Source of the DNA: Gracilaria gracilis
Lineage: Eukaryota; Rhodophyta; Florideophyceae; Gracilariales; Gracilariaceae
Assembly: GCA_030374805.1 (NCBI GenBank)
Contig: JARGSG010000022.1
Span: 1 to 64,000 of the forward strand
DNA: 64,000 nt
Direction of reading: 5' to 3'
The notes below the pieces were generated by a model. That model saw only the letters and a program-made list of their open reading frames with translations, did no database searches and was not told the origin of the DNA. The position numbers and the translations under genes are program-made. Each line of letters opens with the position of its first letter. Position 1 is the stretch's first letter. Positions 54,431-64,000 of this stretch are shown piece by piece.

Positions 54431-55059
54431 GAAATTTGGTTGCAGAACACCATTCTGTCCATGCAGAGCGACAGCGCTGGTTGTTGTGTGTAATCTGGAG
54501 GCGATTAACTGAATTCACTCGTTAAGGTTTAGAACTGTAGAAGTGGTAACCCTTGTAATTGATTTTAAAAAATCAGAAACAAAAGAAGAAAGCGTTTTTA
54601 TATATATATAAGTTACGCCCATTTGGCTCTCGAAGCGCTGTGCAAGTTTGCGCATGGGCCGCTGATGATGGACAAGGCTTTCATGGTTGCCACACGAACT
54701 GCTTGTTGAAGAAGTGAAGCGATCAGCGAAGAAAGAATCAAGGCGCCAAAATTGAGCGACCGTCATGTCCAGGTATCGAAGACATTTTTTCGGACCGACC
54801 GACGTTGACACCATTGCAGACTGCCCGTTTTTCAGACAAGCACCACAAGTGCTGCATCGCACAAGGTGAAATTTCCTGACCGCACAAAATGCACCAGTTG
54901 GCGTGCGGGTAACGGATTTGAAACAGCGAGCAGCGCGCCCCATGAGGAAACTGTTCACTGAATGGTTTGACCGCTCGAATTGTTTGGGAGAAAACGACTC
55001 AAGCGAAAAACGAAGATTCTTCGTGCTTTTATTTATCAAGAGGTTCAAGCTGTGGCATA

Positions 55060-55861
55060 CTAGATCAGGGGCTCACGCTGTATCTTCAGCGCGTCAACGT
55101 TTTCGGGAATCAGAGCTTCACACAGGAACTTTGTATCCGACAAAGCCCTGGCCCTTTTGCAACACGCTTCCAACACATGCAAAGCGACGAGGTCAAAGTC
55201 ACCAGGTGCATTGAAACAAACGTCCTCCAACTGCTCGCTCGCTTGTGCTGTGCACCTTTCAATTTCGTCCAGTTCCTGGATCGCGTTAGTTGGAGATGCA
55301 TTCGTGGTGAGATTCGCTTGTCCCACCACCACATCGAATGAAAACAACTCTGTCGCGCCAGGCTGCTCGCATTCACACAGCCATACTCCCGTTGTCTCGG
55401 ACTGCGTCACGACTGGAACAAGCCTCGTGCTGCAGGTTTCTATGGTGAATGTGAGCGGTCCAGTTTTGGTCTCTTCTTCGGCTGTAAGGGAAACGTCGAA
55501 GCAGTGCCTCATGATTCTTTCGGCCTCGATTTCAAATAGAGTTGTGTTGGAGACACAAAGACGGTTCAGAGGCCCACTGTTATCTTCAACGCAGCGCAAG
55601 AATGCTTCGTTTCGTCCCTGGGTGTCATCTCCCTCATCAAATGGAACTGCAATCCTCTTCAAGCCGTTGACAGCTGGTTCAACACTCTTGATTGTAGATA
55701 GGGGCGGGCACTTGCATACCCAAATATAGTCGTCTGCGATTCCTAATTCTCTGTTCATGTTCACGATTCCCCGGCGAACTGTTCGTCGCCAAGACATCAA
55801 GTATAAATATCCACGCCGTTAGGAATGACAACAAAAAAAAGGGGACGGATATGGTAACCAT
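55060..55861 (-). CDS. secreted Cys-rich protein with one frame disruption
   Basis: The start at 55861 gives a signal peptide (MVTISVPFFLLSFLTAWIFI). After LATNSSPG the frame changes, and from about 55760 to 55060 a long open frame encodes about 235 residues with paired Cys (IWVCKCPPL, WLCECEQPG, CCKRARAL) and sequons. The change sits at a GGGG run. Removing a 22-base GT-AG stretch (GTGAACATGAACAGAGAATTAG) would also restore the frame, but that is shorter than any normal intron. No family was recognised. The Cys doublets recall the ectodomain of the gene at 21798-22856, though no clear homology was seen. Confidence 0.5.
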
Positions 55862-56583
55862 GGTGCGCGCATCGACTCAGCCCCACAGGATCTACCACCG
55901 CTTCGGCGTCGTCGTCGCCGATCGTGCCTTGTTCCGCTCTCACATCGCGCTATCGACGGCAACGGACTTATTGTTTTGAATTCCCTCCTCACCCTATCTA
56001 GAGAGCAGCGCTGTCCTTTTGGGACGCATTGAACGCGTACGGTTGTGCCGTACGGTGCAGCAGACCACCATGGGCTGGTGCCCGCTCTGTGTCTCTCACT
56101 CTTCCCAAACTAAAAGATCTTCCGAGAGCGTTACGGCAGTGATGAATAATGGGAGTGAATCTACAATTTCAAATGCATCTACTTTGGGATACTGCGTGTA
56201 GGCGGGTTTACAAGGTAACACAATCGTTAGACAACACTACACTGGCACCCAGACGGCCCCATATAAATGCCTGGTGAGGCGCGGATGCCCGGCAGGGGTC
56301 TGATTGAAGCTCTGTGCGACTCCGTCCTCCCTCATCTCCGCCACAACAAAACAGTGTAACGTAATTTGCATGATGTGAACGATCAAAGCTGTTCCAAGCT
56401 CACAACATCGTACCAGTAAGCCGTATACATGTTATATTCTTATTCCGCTGGAACTACCAGTAAGCCTCATGTATGCTTATATGCCGCAAGAAAACCGGCG
56501 GCTTGAGAGTGGTGGCAAAAATTCAAGTTGACGAAGAGTATCCAGTGAGTACATCCGACACGACAATTGCTTCTTTCCCATAA
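55862..56583. other. intergenic region, no gene seen
   Basis: Only short open frames. Confidence 0.35.
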
Positions 56584-56865
56584 ACAGCAAGGAAGACTCT
56601 GTTTGGGCAAGAGGACGCGGCCCAAAAGGCATACAATGTTGTGTGCAACCTACAGCGTGCTCTTCTGTGCTCTGCGTGTAGAGCGATGGTTCCATTATAT
56701 GGGCGCCCCCTCGCTCGGACACGGGACTGTTTCTGCTCACGGCAATGCCAATATAAACTTTATCTGAGAGAAGTATCCAGAAAGGATCAACACGAATTGA
56801 ATTTAAAACAAAAAGAACGACGTTGTATCAAAATTCAGGACAAAATCAAGTTCAGGGAATTATAG
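56584..56865 (+). other. exon-like frame with a Cys-rich finger
   Basis: Open without a good start codon. It reads LFGQEDAAQKAYNVV, then LLCSACRAMVPLYGRP, DCFCSRQCQYKLYLREV and a Lys-rich tail. The C-x2-C ... C-x-C-x3-C pattern suggests a zinc-binding module at the end of a spliced gene whose first exon was not found. Confidence 0.28.
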
Positions 56866-56954
56866 GTTGTTTTACACGTGCATGACGTGTCTTAAGATGC
56901 GGCGTCCACGTCACGCACGAAAAGGAAGCATTTCTCTTCGCCGCTCGACTCCTG

Positions 56955-57485
56955 TCACCGCCGGGCTGGCGTGTACCGCCCGCCGCGACGCGGCGAGAAG
57001 TGGTACGAAGAGCCATCGCTGTTCCGAATGTAGAACCCTCCATCTGTACCATGGTTTGCGTAGTGATATCCACCGCCCTTCAACGTCGTCCACCGGTTTC
57101 CATGAACATTCACTCCGCTGCCCAAGTACCTCGGAGGCGGGTTTCTCCACACAAACTCGTCGCACTGTCCAGAGTACTTGCTCTCATAGTCCCAAATCTT
57201 CAAAGCGTTCCCTCCAGCCAAGTTGAGCTTCGAAAACTGCTCTGTCAAAGTCTTAAGCACCGTTTCGTACCACTGTTCCTCTCGCTTGCCAAAACGTGGA
57301 CCGGTGCCAATCGCACTGATGGATACAAAGTTCGTAGCATCGTCGCTTGAGGCCTCTAGCTTATTTTTCTTTCTTCTTTCTTCTTGGTCGCCTACGGTAC
57401 TTGACACATGATGTTCTTGAGCAGCAGGAGTGCTTCGCTCTCTTGGCTTTGGTTCCTGTTTTGTTGTCGATGAGATATAATTCAT
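56955..57485 (-). CDS. hypothetical protein with a Gly/Tyr-rich C-terminus
   Basis: 176 residues (MNYISSTTKQEPKPRERSTP). A Lys/Glu-rich N-terminal third is followed by a helical segment (WYETVLKTLTEQFSKLNLAG). The C-terminal half is rich in aromatic residues, Gly and Asn (GGGYHYANHGTDGGFYIRNS) and ends RGGRYTPARR. No known domain was recognised. Composition and a single long frame support a real gene. The tail could bind nucleic acid, which is only a guess. Confidence 0.45.
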   Translation of the reverse strand: MNYISSTTKQEPKPRERSTPAAQEHHVSSTVGDQEERRKKNKLEASSDDATNFVSISAIGTGPRFGKREEQWYETVLKTLTEQFSKLNLAGGNALKIWDYESKYSGQCDEFVWRNPPPRYLGSGVNVHGNRWTTLKGGGYHYANHGTDGGFYIRNSDGSSYHFSPRRGGRYTPARR

Positions 57486-57538
57486 TGAGGCACTCTCGGT
57501 TCACATCCACTGGAGCCAGAGACGCATTCTCTCTTTGC

Positions 57539-57591
57539 TTATATACGCATACCAGATCTCACGTCGGCTGTACTCACCTTCTGCATGTAAC
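57539..57591. repeat. 53-bp direct repeat, copy 1
   Basis: Matches 57755-57807 at 51 of 53 positions. It lies between two minus-strand genes. Confidence 0.85.
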
Positions 57592-57677
57592 GCATCCGTA
57601 GAGTCTAATTTGATGCGGATGCGCTGGTCAAAAATCTAAAACACCTAATAAAACACGCAAATGCAGAGTACAGGTCA

Positions 57678-58177
57678 TCATCCTCCTAATCCAGTCTCAC
57701 CCTCCTGAGGGACACTCCACGCGATCCGCATCACAACCATCTGTCCAACATTACTTATATATGCATACCAGATCTCACGTCGGCTGTACTCACGTTCTGC
57801 ATGTAACAACATGTACGGAACTCCCATCAGCTTTAGGGCATCAATGCTCTGGGCGCACCACGAGCGAAACAGATGAAGCTGCCACAAACCCCAGGCGGTG
57901 CGGGCGCCGTGCAGCAGCGCAAATACAAGTGCAATAACGGCAGCACTGCCTTCTTTCCAGTCGGCGGCGGCAAACTGGTCGGCGCAGTACATGAGAATGT
58001 GCAGGGCCGGGAGGAAGGAGCAGACAAGATTGATGTAGCCCGCAAGGCGTGTGTGGCGAACGTTTTCCATTCGGCGCTGATGAAGTGGTTGGCGCTGAAA
58101 GCGGTCCATGGCAAGAAGGCGGCGATGTACGCGAGGTACACGATGTACCACTTGTCGTTCAGAGCGGCAAAGTCCAT
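57678..58177 (-). CDS. small polytopic membrane protein with one frame disruption
   Basis: From 58177, MDFAALNDKWYIVYLAYIAA begins a membrane segment, then FSANHFISAEWKTFATHA. Near 58.04 kb the coding sense moves to another frame, continuing LAGYINLVCSFLPALHILMY, SAAVIALVFALLHGARTAWG and SIDALKLMGVPYMLLHAE to 57678. Three or four membrane segments, about 166 residues. No family was recognised. The shift is one base near GCCTTGCGGG. The 3' end may instead splice at GTGAGTACAG within the direct repeat. Confidence 0.5.
57755..57807. repeat. 53-bp direct repeat, copy 2 (inside the membrane-protein gene)
   Basis: This copy codes for LHAEREYSRREIWYAYIS near the end of the gene at 57678-58177. On the minus strand both copies contain GTGAGTACAG after GCAGAA, a strong splice-donor look. 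Confidence 0.8.
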
Positions 58178-59290
58178 CGGCGAGGGCTTCTGTTGACGCA
58201 GCGTGAGACGGCGGTGCTGACGGCGAGGCGGTGGAGAAGGCTGCGAGGAATGGCGAACGGCTGTTTGACTCGAGAGGCGCTTGACCAGTGGAGTGCAACA
58301 AGGCGCAAGTTGGCAAGTTGGCATTCCAGCAGGAACACAGTGGCGCCTCCCAATCGAATGCTGCATTGCCGGCAGTTGCCGCAATCATCCAAACGTTGAT
58401 CTCCCGAGCTTTCAGGTCTTGCGAGCGCGTGATGCGTATCACGCGTGGATGAAGGCAGTACAACGTGGCTCGCTTGTATGCTCGTGCGCAAGAATAATTT
58501 AGAATTGGAAGATTTGCATCTTGCGAGAAAACGGAGACGCCCACCTCCTTCCTCTTTGTGCGTATCGTCAAGCGCTTTCGAAACAGCACCGAATGGTGGA
58601 TATTCTGTCTGATGAACACTGTCACACATTCATCAGCAAGTACAGACAGCCTTTTAGCATCTGCGATTGCGCGCGTGCCATTATGCCAGACGAACACCCG
58701 ACGTTTAAAGTTGGCAGTGTAATGCAATGCCACAATGCAAAAAAAACCACAAAGACGTTCGGGATCTTCCTCACACGAGGTAACATAGCAAGCAGAACCC
58801 TTCCAGATATGACACGACTTAGTCGAAATGTACAGCCAACGTCATTCTTCACGACGAGCGAAAAAAGGTGAGACAAAAAGGTATTACGCGTCACCGTCGT
58901 GTTTGTGTTATCCACCAAAAAGATTAAGTGTTCATAGTGTGACAAGTGCAACGCCGTGTCAGGACAGGCTGCGAGTGGCGGGGTACCCACCCAAAAGCAA
59001 GGTAGAAAAAGAAAAGGAAAAAAAACGAGAAAACCACTCCAAAAGATGTGGTTAAAAATACTAAAAAGCCGGTAAAAACCTTATACAAGGGCGAACGCAA
59101 CAGCAATTGGTAAATACTCTAAATAGTCGGTTTTTTTCGGGAATGCAGGAAGAATATACAGTCTGTAGGCTACGGGATATCGCTCCAAGGAAGAGTTCAG
59201 TACCGCCGAAAGCGAAGCAGTCTAGAGCCAAAACTCTGGTTGGGGGAGGTTTGCTGGGTGTGGCAGCAGAGTCGCCGGCGCACGAAGTAG
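58178..59290. other. intergenic region, no gene seen
   Basis: Several overlapping frames in the GC-rich part mirror the membrane gene. From 58500 on it is non-coding, with an AG-rich stretch near 59005-59040. Confidence 0.35.
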
Positions 59291-59530
59291 TGTAGCACGC
59301 CTACTGTACTGTACGGTCAATACCATAATAATCTAGAGTACCCGCATAAAAGGTGCAGAATTACCAGCCATGCTGTGCCAACCTTTTGGGCTCTGCCGCG
59401 TCCCAGGTGCCCCATTCACCAACGTGGCCATTTTATGTAGTCATAATTAACCCAGCCGACATGTCAGAAATAACTAAGTCATGGGAATCCTTCAAGAAAG
59501 GCGTTGCATTTCATATCCGCCTCCTTGGCC
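59291..59530 (-). repeat. gypsy LTR-like segment
   Basis: Starts TGTAGCACGCCTACTGT and shares ordered blocks with 9448-9650 (see there). Orientation matches a 3' LTR of a minus-strand element extending to the right. Confidence 0.45.
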
Positions 59531-60427
59531 GAGGGCGGGAGGCTTTCCGCGAGCGACGCGGTGGCCGACCATGGCTATAAAGAAACAACCTCCTCCAGCT
59601 CGCTGGCAATTTTTTTCGACCCAGCGCACACCACACCTGCCTACGCAGCGCATACTCCTTCACAAGGCGTATCCCTCCGACAACTCGTTCCCCGAGCATC
59701 ACCAGCGCACTCAACTTCCTCGGCTACGCCGGTTATCGACTTAACCATCACCGAAATGTCCGGTCAGCAACCGAACCACCCTCCGCAGGGATATTTCACC
59801 GGCTTCCGGTCCGTCCCCCTGCCACAGGGCAACACCAACCAACAACTTCCGCAAGGCGGCAACCAACCTGCGCAAACAGGAGCGCAAGCAGGGGCGCTCC
59901 CGATGACGCAGCCCACGGCTCAGCCGTCTAACCAACCCGTTGCGGGGGCAGGCCTGCTAGCGCCTCACCCGATGAGGGCAGTCATACCAGCCGGCATGCC
60001 GGTGCGCGTCTGGCCGCATTACGATACCCTGGTGGGGTTGAATCTTAACAATCGGTCCCACGCCCTCAAGTTGAGGCACGCGCCCTGGTATCATCCATTG
60101 GCAGTCTTCAATGAGGCATTGGTCATGGCGTACCCTGATGCGACCAACACCCTTCCGGGGGACCTACCCGCCGACGTCACGGCGTCGTGGGATTGGAGGA
60201 ATCGCATAGCGATTCCTACCCATCATATCCGTCGTGACGGCAGACAATCGGTGGCTACCGCACACGCGGCGCTCGTCATGCTTGTAGAGCAAACCCCAAA
60301 GAGGGTACGTGTCCACCAGGGTGTCCGAGTCCTACTCCCACGAAAGGGCGAACTCAGAAGTAGAGCCCTCTGCCCGTGCGCGTGCCGCGTGGCAGCCGGG
60401 TGTAAACCGGAGACGGTACTGGAATAA
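59504..60427 (+). CDS. gypsy antisense ORF, second copy
   Basis: The open frame runs from inside the LTR-like segment; the likely true start is MSGQQPNHPPQGYF near 59756. A Gln/Pro/Gly-rich N-terminal part (GYFTGFRSVPLPQG) is followed by the shared core VRVWPHYDTLVGLN and LRHAPWYHPLAVFNEALVMAY. The third copy has the matching GYFGGFNSMPLPQG and APWFHPTAVADEALMDSY. Function unknown. The end of this copy runs into leader-like gypsy sequence. Confidence 0.5.
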   Translation: MHFISASLAEGGRLSASDAVADHGYKETTSSSSLAIFFDPAHTTPAYAAHTPSQGVSLRQLVPRASPAHSTSSATPVIDLTITEMSGQQPNHPPQGYFTGFRSVPLPQGNTNQQLPQGGNQPAQTGAQAGALPMTQPTAQPSNQPVAGAGLLAPHPMRAVIPAGMPVRVWPHYDTLVGLNLNNRSHALKLRHAPWYHPLAVFNEALVMAYPDATNTLPGDLPADVTASWDWRNRIAIPTHHIRRDGRQSVATAHAALVMLVEQTPKRVRVHQGVRVLLPRKGELRSRALCPCACRVAAGCKPETVLE

Positions 60428-60429
60428 CC

Positions 60430-61059
60430 TGCAGAGGTAAAGAAGAGCGTGGGCCTAGAGAGGAATAACCGACGACGGATCAAGAGAGAACGAGTCTAGA
60501 AGTGGAGCGAAGGGTGCCGTAAGACGGTGTAGTGCTCCTACGGAGAACCACACGAGCGAAGCTACGGCCCGTGCCAACGGCGGGGACAGGGCCGATAGCG
60601 GAACGAGACACACACACACGTTCGTCCAAATATAACTCTACACAGAGGCGAAAGCGAGACCTGCACCAGGAAAATGATGTACTGAACAAAGATCCGGTAC
60701 CTCGGTGAACGACAACAAATACAACCTCATACTGGGGTAATTAGCAAAACAAGCCAGAGACTGGTAGTAAAGAACTTCCCTAGGGACCCTGAGGGGTGAT
60801 TGTACCGAGACCAGTCGTGGTTACTCTCCTTAGAGGAGTCGTGAACCTACGTAGGCAGTAACAACCATGGCCCAGCCTTCGGGATGAAGACCACGTACTT
60901 CAAGAAGAAGATACGACTCAGGTGAGTTTTACTTAGTGGCTCCAGGGCGAGATCGCCCGAGCATATATACTATCTACTGTATCTAGGTCTGCGCACTCCC
61001 ACGAGGGCTTTACACGTGGACAACCCAGTGTCAGGGTGCCAAAGTATCGACCCAGCGGG
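60430..61059 (-). other. gypsy leader-like sequence
   Basis: Resembles 8980-9190 of copy A (AGCCGGGTGTAA block, ACACACACACG run, GCGGAACGAGACAC-like stretch). There is no gag or pol next to it, so 59.3-61.1 kb looks like a shortened, non-autonomous gypsy derivative. Confidence 0.35.
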
Positions 61060-61350
61060 TGTGACGCCAAATATTTGGACAAATATGCCACAAAGCCCTA
61101 CTGTACACCTATTTCATAGGTTCTATCCCCGATTCACCTAACAAGGTACGTCCCAACAATATTTCCAATTTCACCCGAAACGGGGTCCATATTCATAGTC
61201 TGACACGTCGGGGCTCAATGGATAGAGCTCCATTATGAGAACCTTCATTGTGCCGACATCGGATTGCCATTGCTCCACATCTCCTCCTCCTTAGCCAATG
61301 GTTCGCGCTTTGGTCGGCGGGAAGGCGCCGGCGACCGGTACGTAAATACT
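61060..61350 (-). repeat. gypsy LTR-like segment (copy B side)
   Basis: Weaker match to the other two LTR-like segments (CCACATCTCCTCCTCCTTAG near 61275 against CATTCATCACCACCTCCTTA). It sits directly before the third antisense ORF. Boundaries unknown. Confidence 0.3.
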
Positions 61351-61360
61351 GATTCTCAGA

Positions 61361-63276
61361 ATGGCGGACTCCGAGACTTCGGCAATACCTTCACAGCTTC
61401 CTGAACCAACGCGTGGTACACGACATCACTCTTCTCCGACTTCGCGGCAAAAACTCTTATCTCCAACCTTCTCTCCTACACCAGGCATGAATCCTTTCGC
61501 AACTAACCGGCTTCCGGGGAACGCTTCCTCAAGTGCCTCACAGGCGGGTTCTTCGAGTGCTGCTCCCGTCGAGAACCTTTCCTACTTAGGCTTTCAACAA
61601 CTTCCTATGCAGGCGCCATCTCAGTTCCATACGTCCCAAGCTATGGTGCCAGCTCATCAACCCTCGAAGTATCAGCAGTCTCCTTACCAAATGGCCGACT
61701 TGTCCGGTTATTTTGGCGGGTTTAACTCAATGCCCCTCCCTCAAGGAGGTTCCCACGCACAGCCACAGTACCATCCATCTGGTTACCAACCTCCTGGCTA
61801 CTTCTCCCAACAGGGCGCTCAACCTGGACAATCCTCGCAAGGCTACGATCCCGCAGCGCCTCCTCAGGCTCCCGATATCGACGCAACGGCGTGGAACTCG
61901 GAGCAAGCGATGCCGTAACGGTCAATGGCAGGGGCTGGATCAGCTTGGAAAGTCTCCGTTTCAGACGGGCTCGGCAGCATGGCGAGGTGTATTGCAGTGC
62001 GCCTTGGTTCCATCCGACGGCCGTAGCCGACGAGGCTCTTATGGACTCGTATGCTGAAAACGGTTACCTCCCAGGTGGGCTCCATCGCAAAGTTTTTCGG
62101 TCCAGAAGCTGGCGTCTCCGGGTGGCGGTCGATCCCCTGCACCTGTTCTGTGCGGGCGGTGATTCTGTTAGTCGCACTAGGGCACTGTGGGCTCGTACTG
62201 CCTATGAAGGAGCTAGCCGTGTTCGATGGGATCACTTGGTACCTTTGCGGTTCAACTTTGACGTGTCACATTTCCGAACTTTCGGCTAGAGATCCTACGG
62301 ATACGCATTAGCGGAGTTCAACGAGTCTCCCCATAGGGCTGAAGTACCGAACGTGGTCGAGTGTTTGCTTCTCTGGAGTCGTCCCCTTCTTCGGACGGAA
62401 TTCCGATACCTTCGGCGATCATCCAACGACTTCTTGTGGAGCTTTGAGCGCCGTGTTCGGCTCGAGCGAAGCTTGCGGTCCCGTCGAGGGTTCCTGATTC
62501 CGTATCCACACTTGGAGGCTGAGCGATTGCCCTACAACTCTCTGCCGGGGCGATACGCTGCGCTTCCCAGCTGGTGGGCGAATGTCGAGGTCCCGCGAGG
62601 GTGCTACGCCAAACTTCCTCCATGCCTCTACTATGTAGGCTGTAGAATGTTGAACGATCCCTGCTCTGGGTACTGGACGCTCTTTGCGGCGGAGTGGGGT
62701 GCCCGCGTGGCGGTACATCTCCTGTGGGATACGTACGATCATTACCGTCTCTGGTATCTCCCTCCGATGCTCCGATGGATTATCCGGCGACAGGATCTGT
62801 CTATACCCTTGGGGTCCGATTCCCACCAAGAAGGGGTTCACTTGCTCCTTCGCTTCATCGAGGCCGTCGATTGGGACCGGATTCCGGTGCACTGGCAGCC
62901 AGAAGGTGGTCCTCGCGGCAACGACCGATCACCGGGAAGAATATCCACCCGTTCGGGGACCTCCGCGTACTACGATCCGTGGGAACGGCAAATGATCTCC
63001 GAAGCACATCCGAGAGCAATGATGCGGGCCCCTAGGGCTATGCCGATTGGACACCCGACTGGGTTCGTATTCCCTGATGACTATGGGCCTCCAGCGGACT
63101 GGGTCAATCCCTCCTTAGACCATGGTGATGGCGAGGTGGTGGACGACGACATCCCCCTCGTGGGTGTTCCGAATACGGGCGCTGACGCGGCACAGGTCCC
63201 TGCGGAGGGCACTCAAGCTCCCGCGGGTTGGGGTCTTGCGACGCCGGCTCCCGGAAACAACGTTGGTCACCAGTAG
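61361..63276 (+). CDS. gypsy antisense ORF, third and longest copy
   Basis: Starts MADSETSAIPSQLPEPTRGT. The N-terminal part is Ser/Pro/Gln-rich (YFGGFNSMPLPQGG). Then comes the shared APWFHPTAVADEALMDSY core and a C-terminal region with many Trp/Tyr/Arg (LPGRYAALPSWWANVEVPRG, YWTLFAAEWGARVAVHLLWD, WYLPPMLRWIIRRQDLS), ending in an acidic Pro/Gly tail. It appears to have about two breaks. The Trp-rich part looks like a folded globular domain that I cannot assign. It converges with the chromodomain at 63657-63953. Confidence 0.5.
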
Positions 63277-63349
63277 TCTGGGCAGGGTGCCTGAGGGCGT
63301 GTAGTTCTGTCACTCAGATACGATTAACCCCATTAGGCCACAGTTTGGC

Positions 63350-63440
63350 ATTACTTCTCTCCTCCTGTAGGATATTTCTCGTGTTCGAGCTTCTTTCATA
63401 CTTCCTTCCTTTTCCTTCTTCATTTCCTCACCAGGATGCA
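63350..63440. repeat. pyrimidine-rich tract of gypsy copy B
   Basis: CT-rich stretch (CTTCCTTCCTTTTCCTTCTT) between the antisense ORF and the chromodomain, in the same relative place as 600-735 in copy A. Confidence 0.4.
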
Positions 63441-63656
63441 CTTCATTTCCATTCGTGGCAAAATTTTCCTAGATACTTCGTGACTTCTTACTTCTTAGTT
63501 CCGTTATACGGCGATGAACCGACAATTCGGTGCGTTCTTTCTTTGTTCATACTGTACATAAGACCAACCTTATTGGTGTCTTCTCTTCTCTTCTTAGAGC
63601 TCCTCGCAACCTACCGCGTAGCGGCACACCATATTTACCACATGTCGGTGACAATT

Positions 63657-63953
63657 CTATCCCACTTGGGCATTATCCAGAGTTGGGGGTAATGCGGACC
63701 GGGTTCTTCGGTGATGAGCGATAATCTTGGACCTCTGAAGGGGCTCAATTGGCTCCCAAGTGTCCTGCTCTGGGGGATAGCCGTACCAACGGACGCGATA
63801 GATTACCTTCCCGTCCGGGGCAACACCGTGCTTCACGATACGATCGACCACGAAATCCTGTGGGTATACCGCGACGTCTTCGGTTCCTTTGGTTGTTCCC
63901 GACATTGGGCTTTGCTTCCCTACGTAACCCGAGCGGGTACACGCAAGTAACAA
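63657..63953 (-). CDS. chromodomain end of a second gypsy element (copy B)
   Basis: 98 residues with DFVVDRIVKHGV, VIYRVRWYGYPPEQDTWEPI and RSKIIAHHRRTR, a well-kept chromodomain. Its sequence resembles 899-1147. The rest of the pol gene lies beyond the right edge of the window. Confidence 0.8.
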   Translation of the reverse strand: MLLACTRSGYVGKQSPMSGTTKGTEDVAVYPQDFVVDRIVKHGVAPDGKVIYRVRWYGYPPEQDTWEPIEPLQRSKIIAHHRRTRSALPPTLDNAQVG

Positions 63954-64000
63954 CGGGTTTACGGCTTCAGTGAGGTGGGGGTGTCTCGTTGATGAGAGCG

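Noticed and set aside
54515-55048. 177-codon minus-strand ORF downstream of the secreted Cys-rich gene
   Set aside because: No motif, unusual composition, and its end runs through an AT repeat (TATATATA); no support as a gene.
60223-60689. Minus-strand ORFs with repeated Arg/Ser
   Set aside because: They lie opposite the antisense gypsy ORF and leader-like DNA and show no protein motif.

Overview
The window is nuclear DNA from a eukaryote, most likely a unicellular red alga (a Porphyridium-like rhodophyte; this is inference). The main clue is a small nuclear gene for a one-helix, high-light-inducible-type chlorophyll-binding protein behind a transit-peptide-like leader (20785-21171). Most genes are single-exon, a few have very short introns, and TATA boxes sit close to several start codons. 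Genes are sparse and mobile elements abundant, so this looks like a transposon-rich accessory or subtelomere-like segment.

Layout. 1-9.7 kb: most of a chromodomain Ty3/gypsy element on the minus strand, with an extra ORF running antisense beyond its pol gene. 9.8-11.4 kb: non-coding, with a tRNA-derived SINE-like repeat. 11.5-20.0 kb: two divergently oriented paralogues of an unrecognised membrane-protein family, separated by a decayed hAT transposon. 20.8-26.6 kb: the HLIP gene, a spliced Cys-rich membrane protein gene, a second SINE-like copy and a small cationic secreted Cys-rich peptide. 27.0-34.7 kb: a palindromic 26-bp tandem repeat and two PIF/Harbinger-like DNA transposons, each with two convergent genes. 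The second carries a 345-bp TRIM-like miniature LTR element with a perfect 5-bp target duplication. 35.1-37.1 kb: a secreted beta-propeller gene of a mainly prokaryotic family. 39.0-41.3 kb: a zinc-finger/DDE transposase gene that appears to be spliced. 41.9-50.0 kb: two related membrane-protein genes, one cut off at the edge of a very young Ty1/copia element. 51-59 kb: a 114-bp near-perfect palindrome, a secreted haem peroxidase and several small host genes. 59.3-64 kb: more gypsy material, including two further copies of the antisense ORF and a second chromodomain.

The most interesting signals are: (1) the TRIM-like element and the copia element share an unusual primer-binding site matching the anticodon arm of initiator tRNA-Met, and both have TG...TA LTR ends; (2) the antisense ORF kept in three gypsy copies; (3) the predicted phase-matched intron fusing a zinc-finger ORF to a DDE transposase; (4) the small cationic Cys-rich secreted peptide; (5) the long palindrome; and (6) repeated one-base frame disruptions in otherwise well-kept host genes, which may be assembly errors rather than decay.
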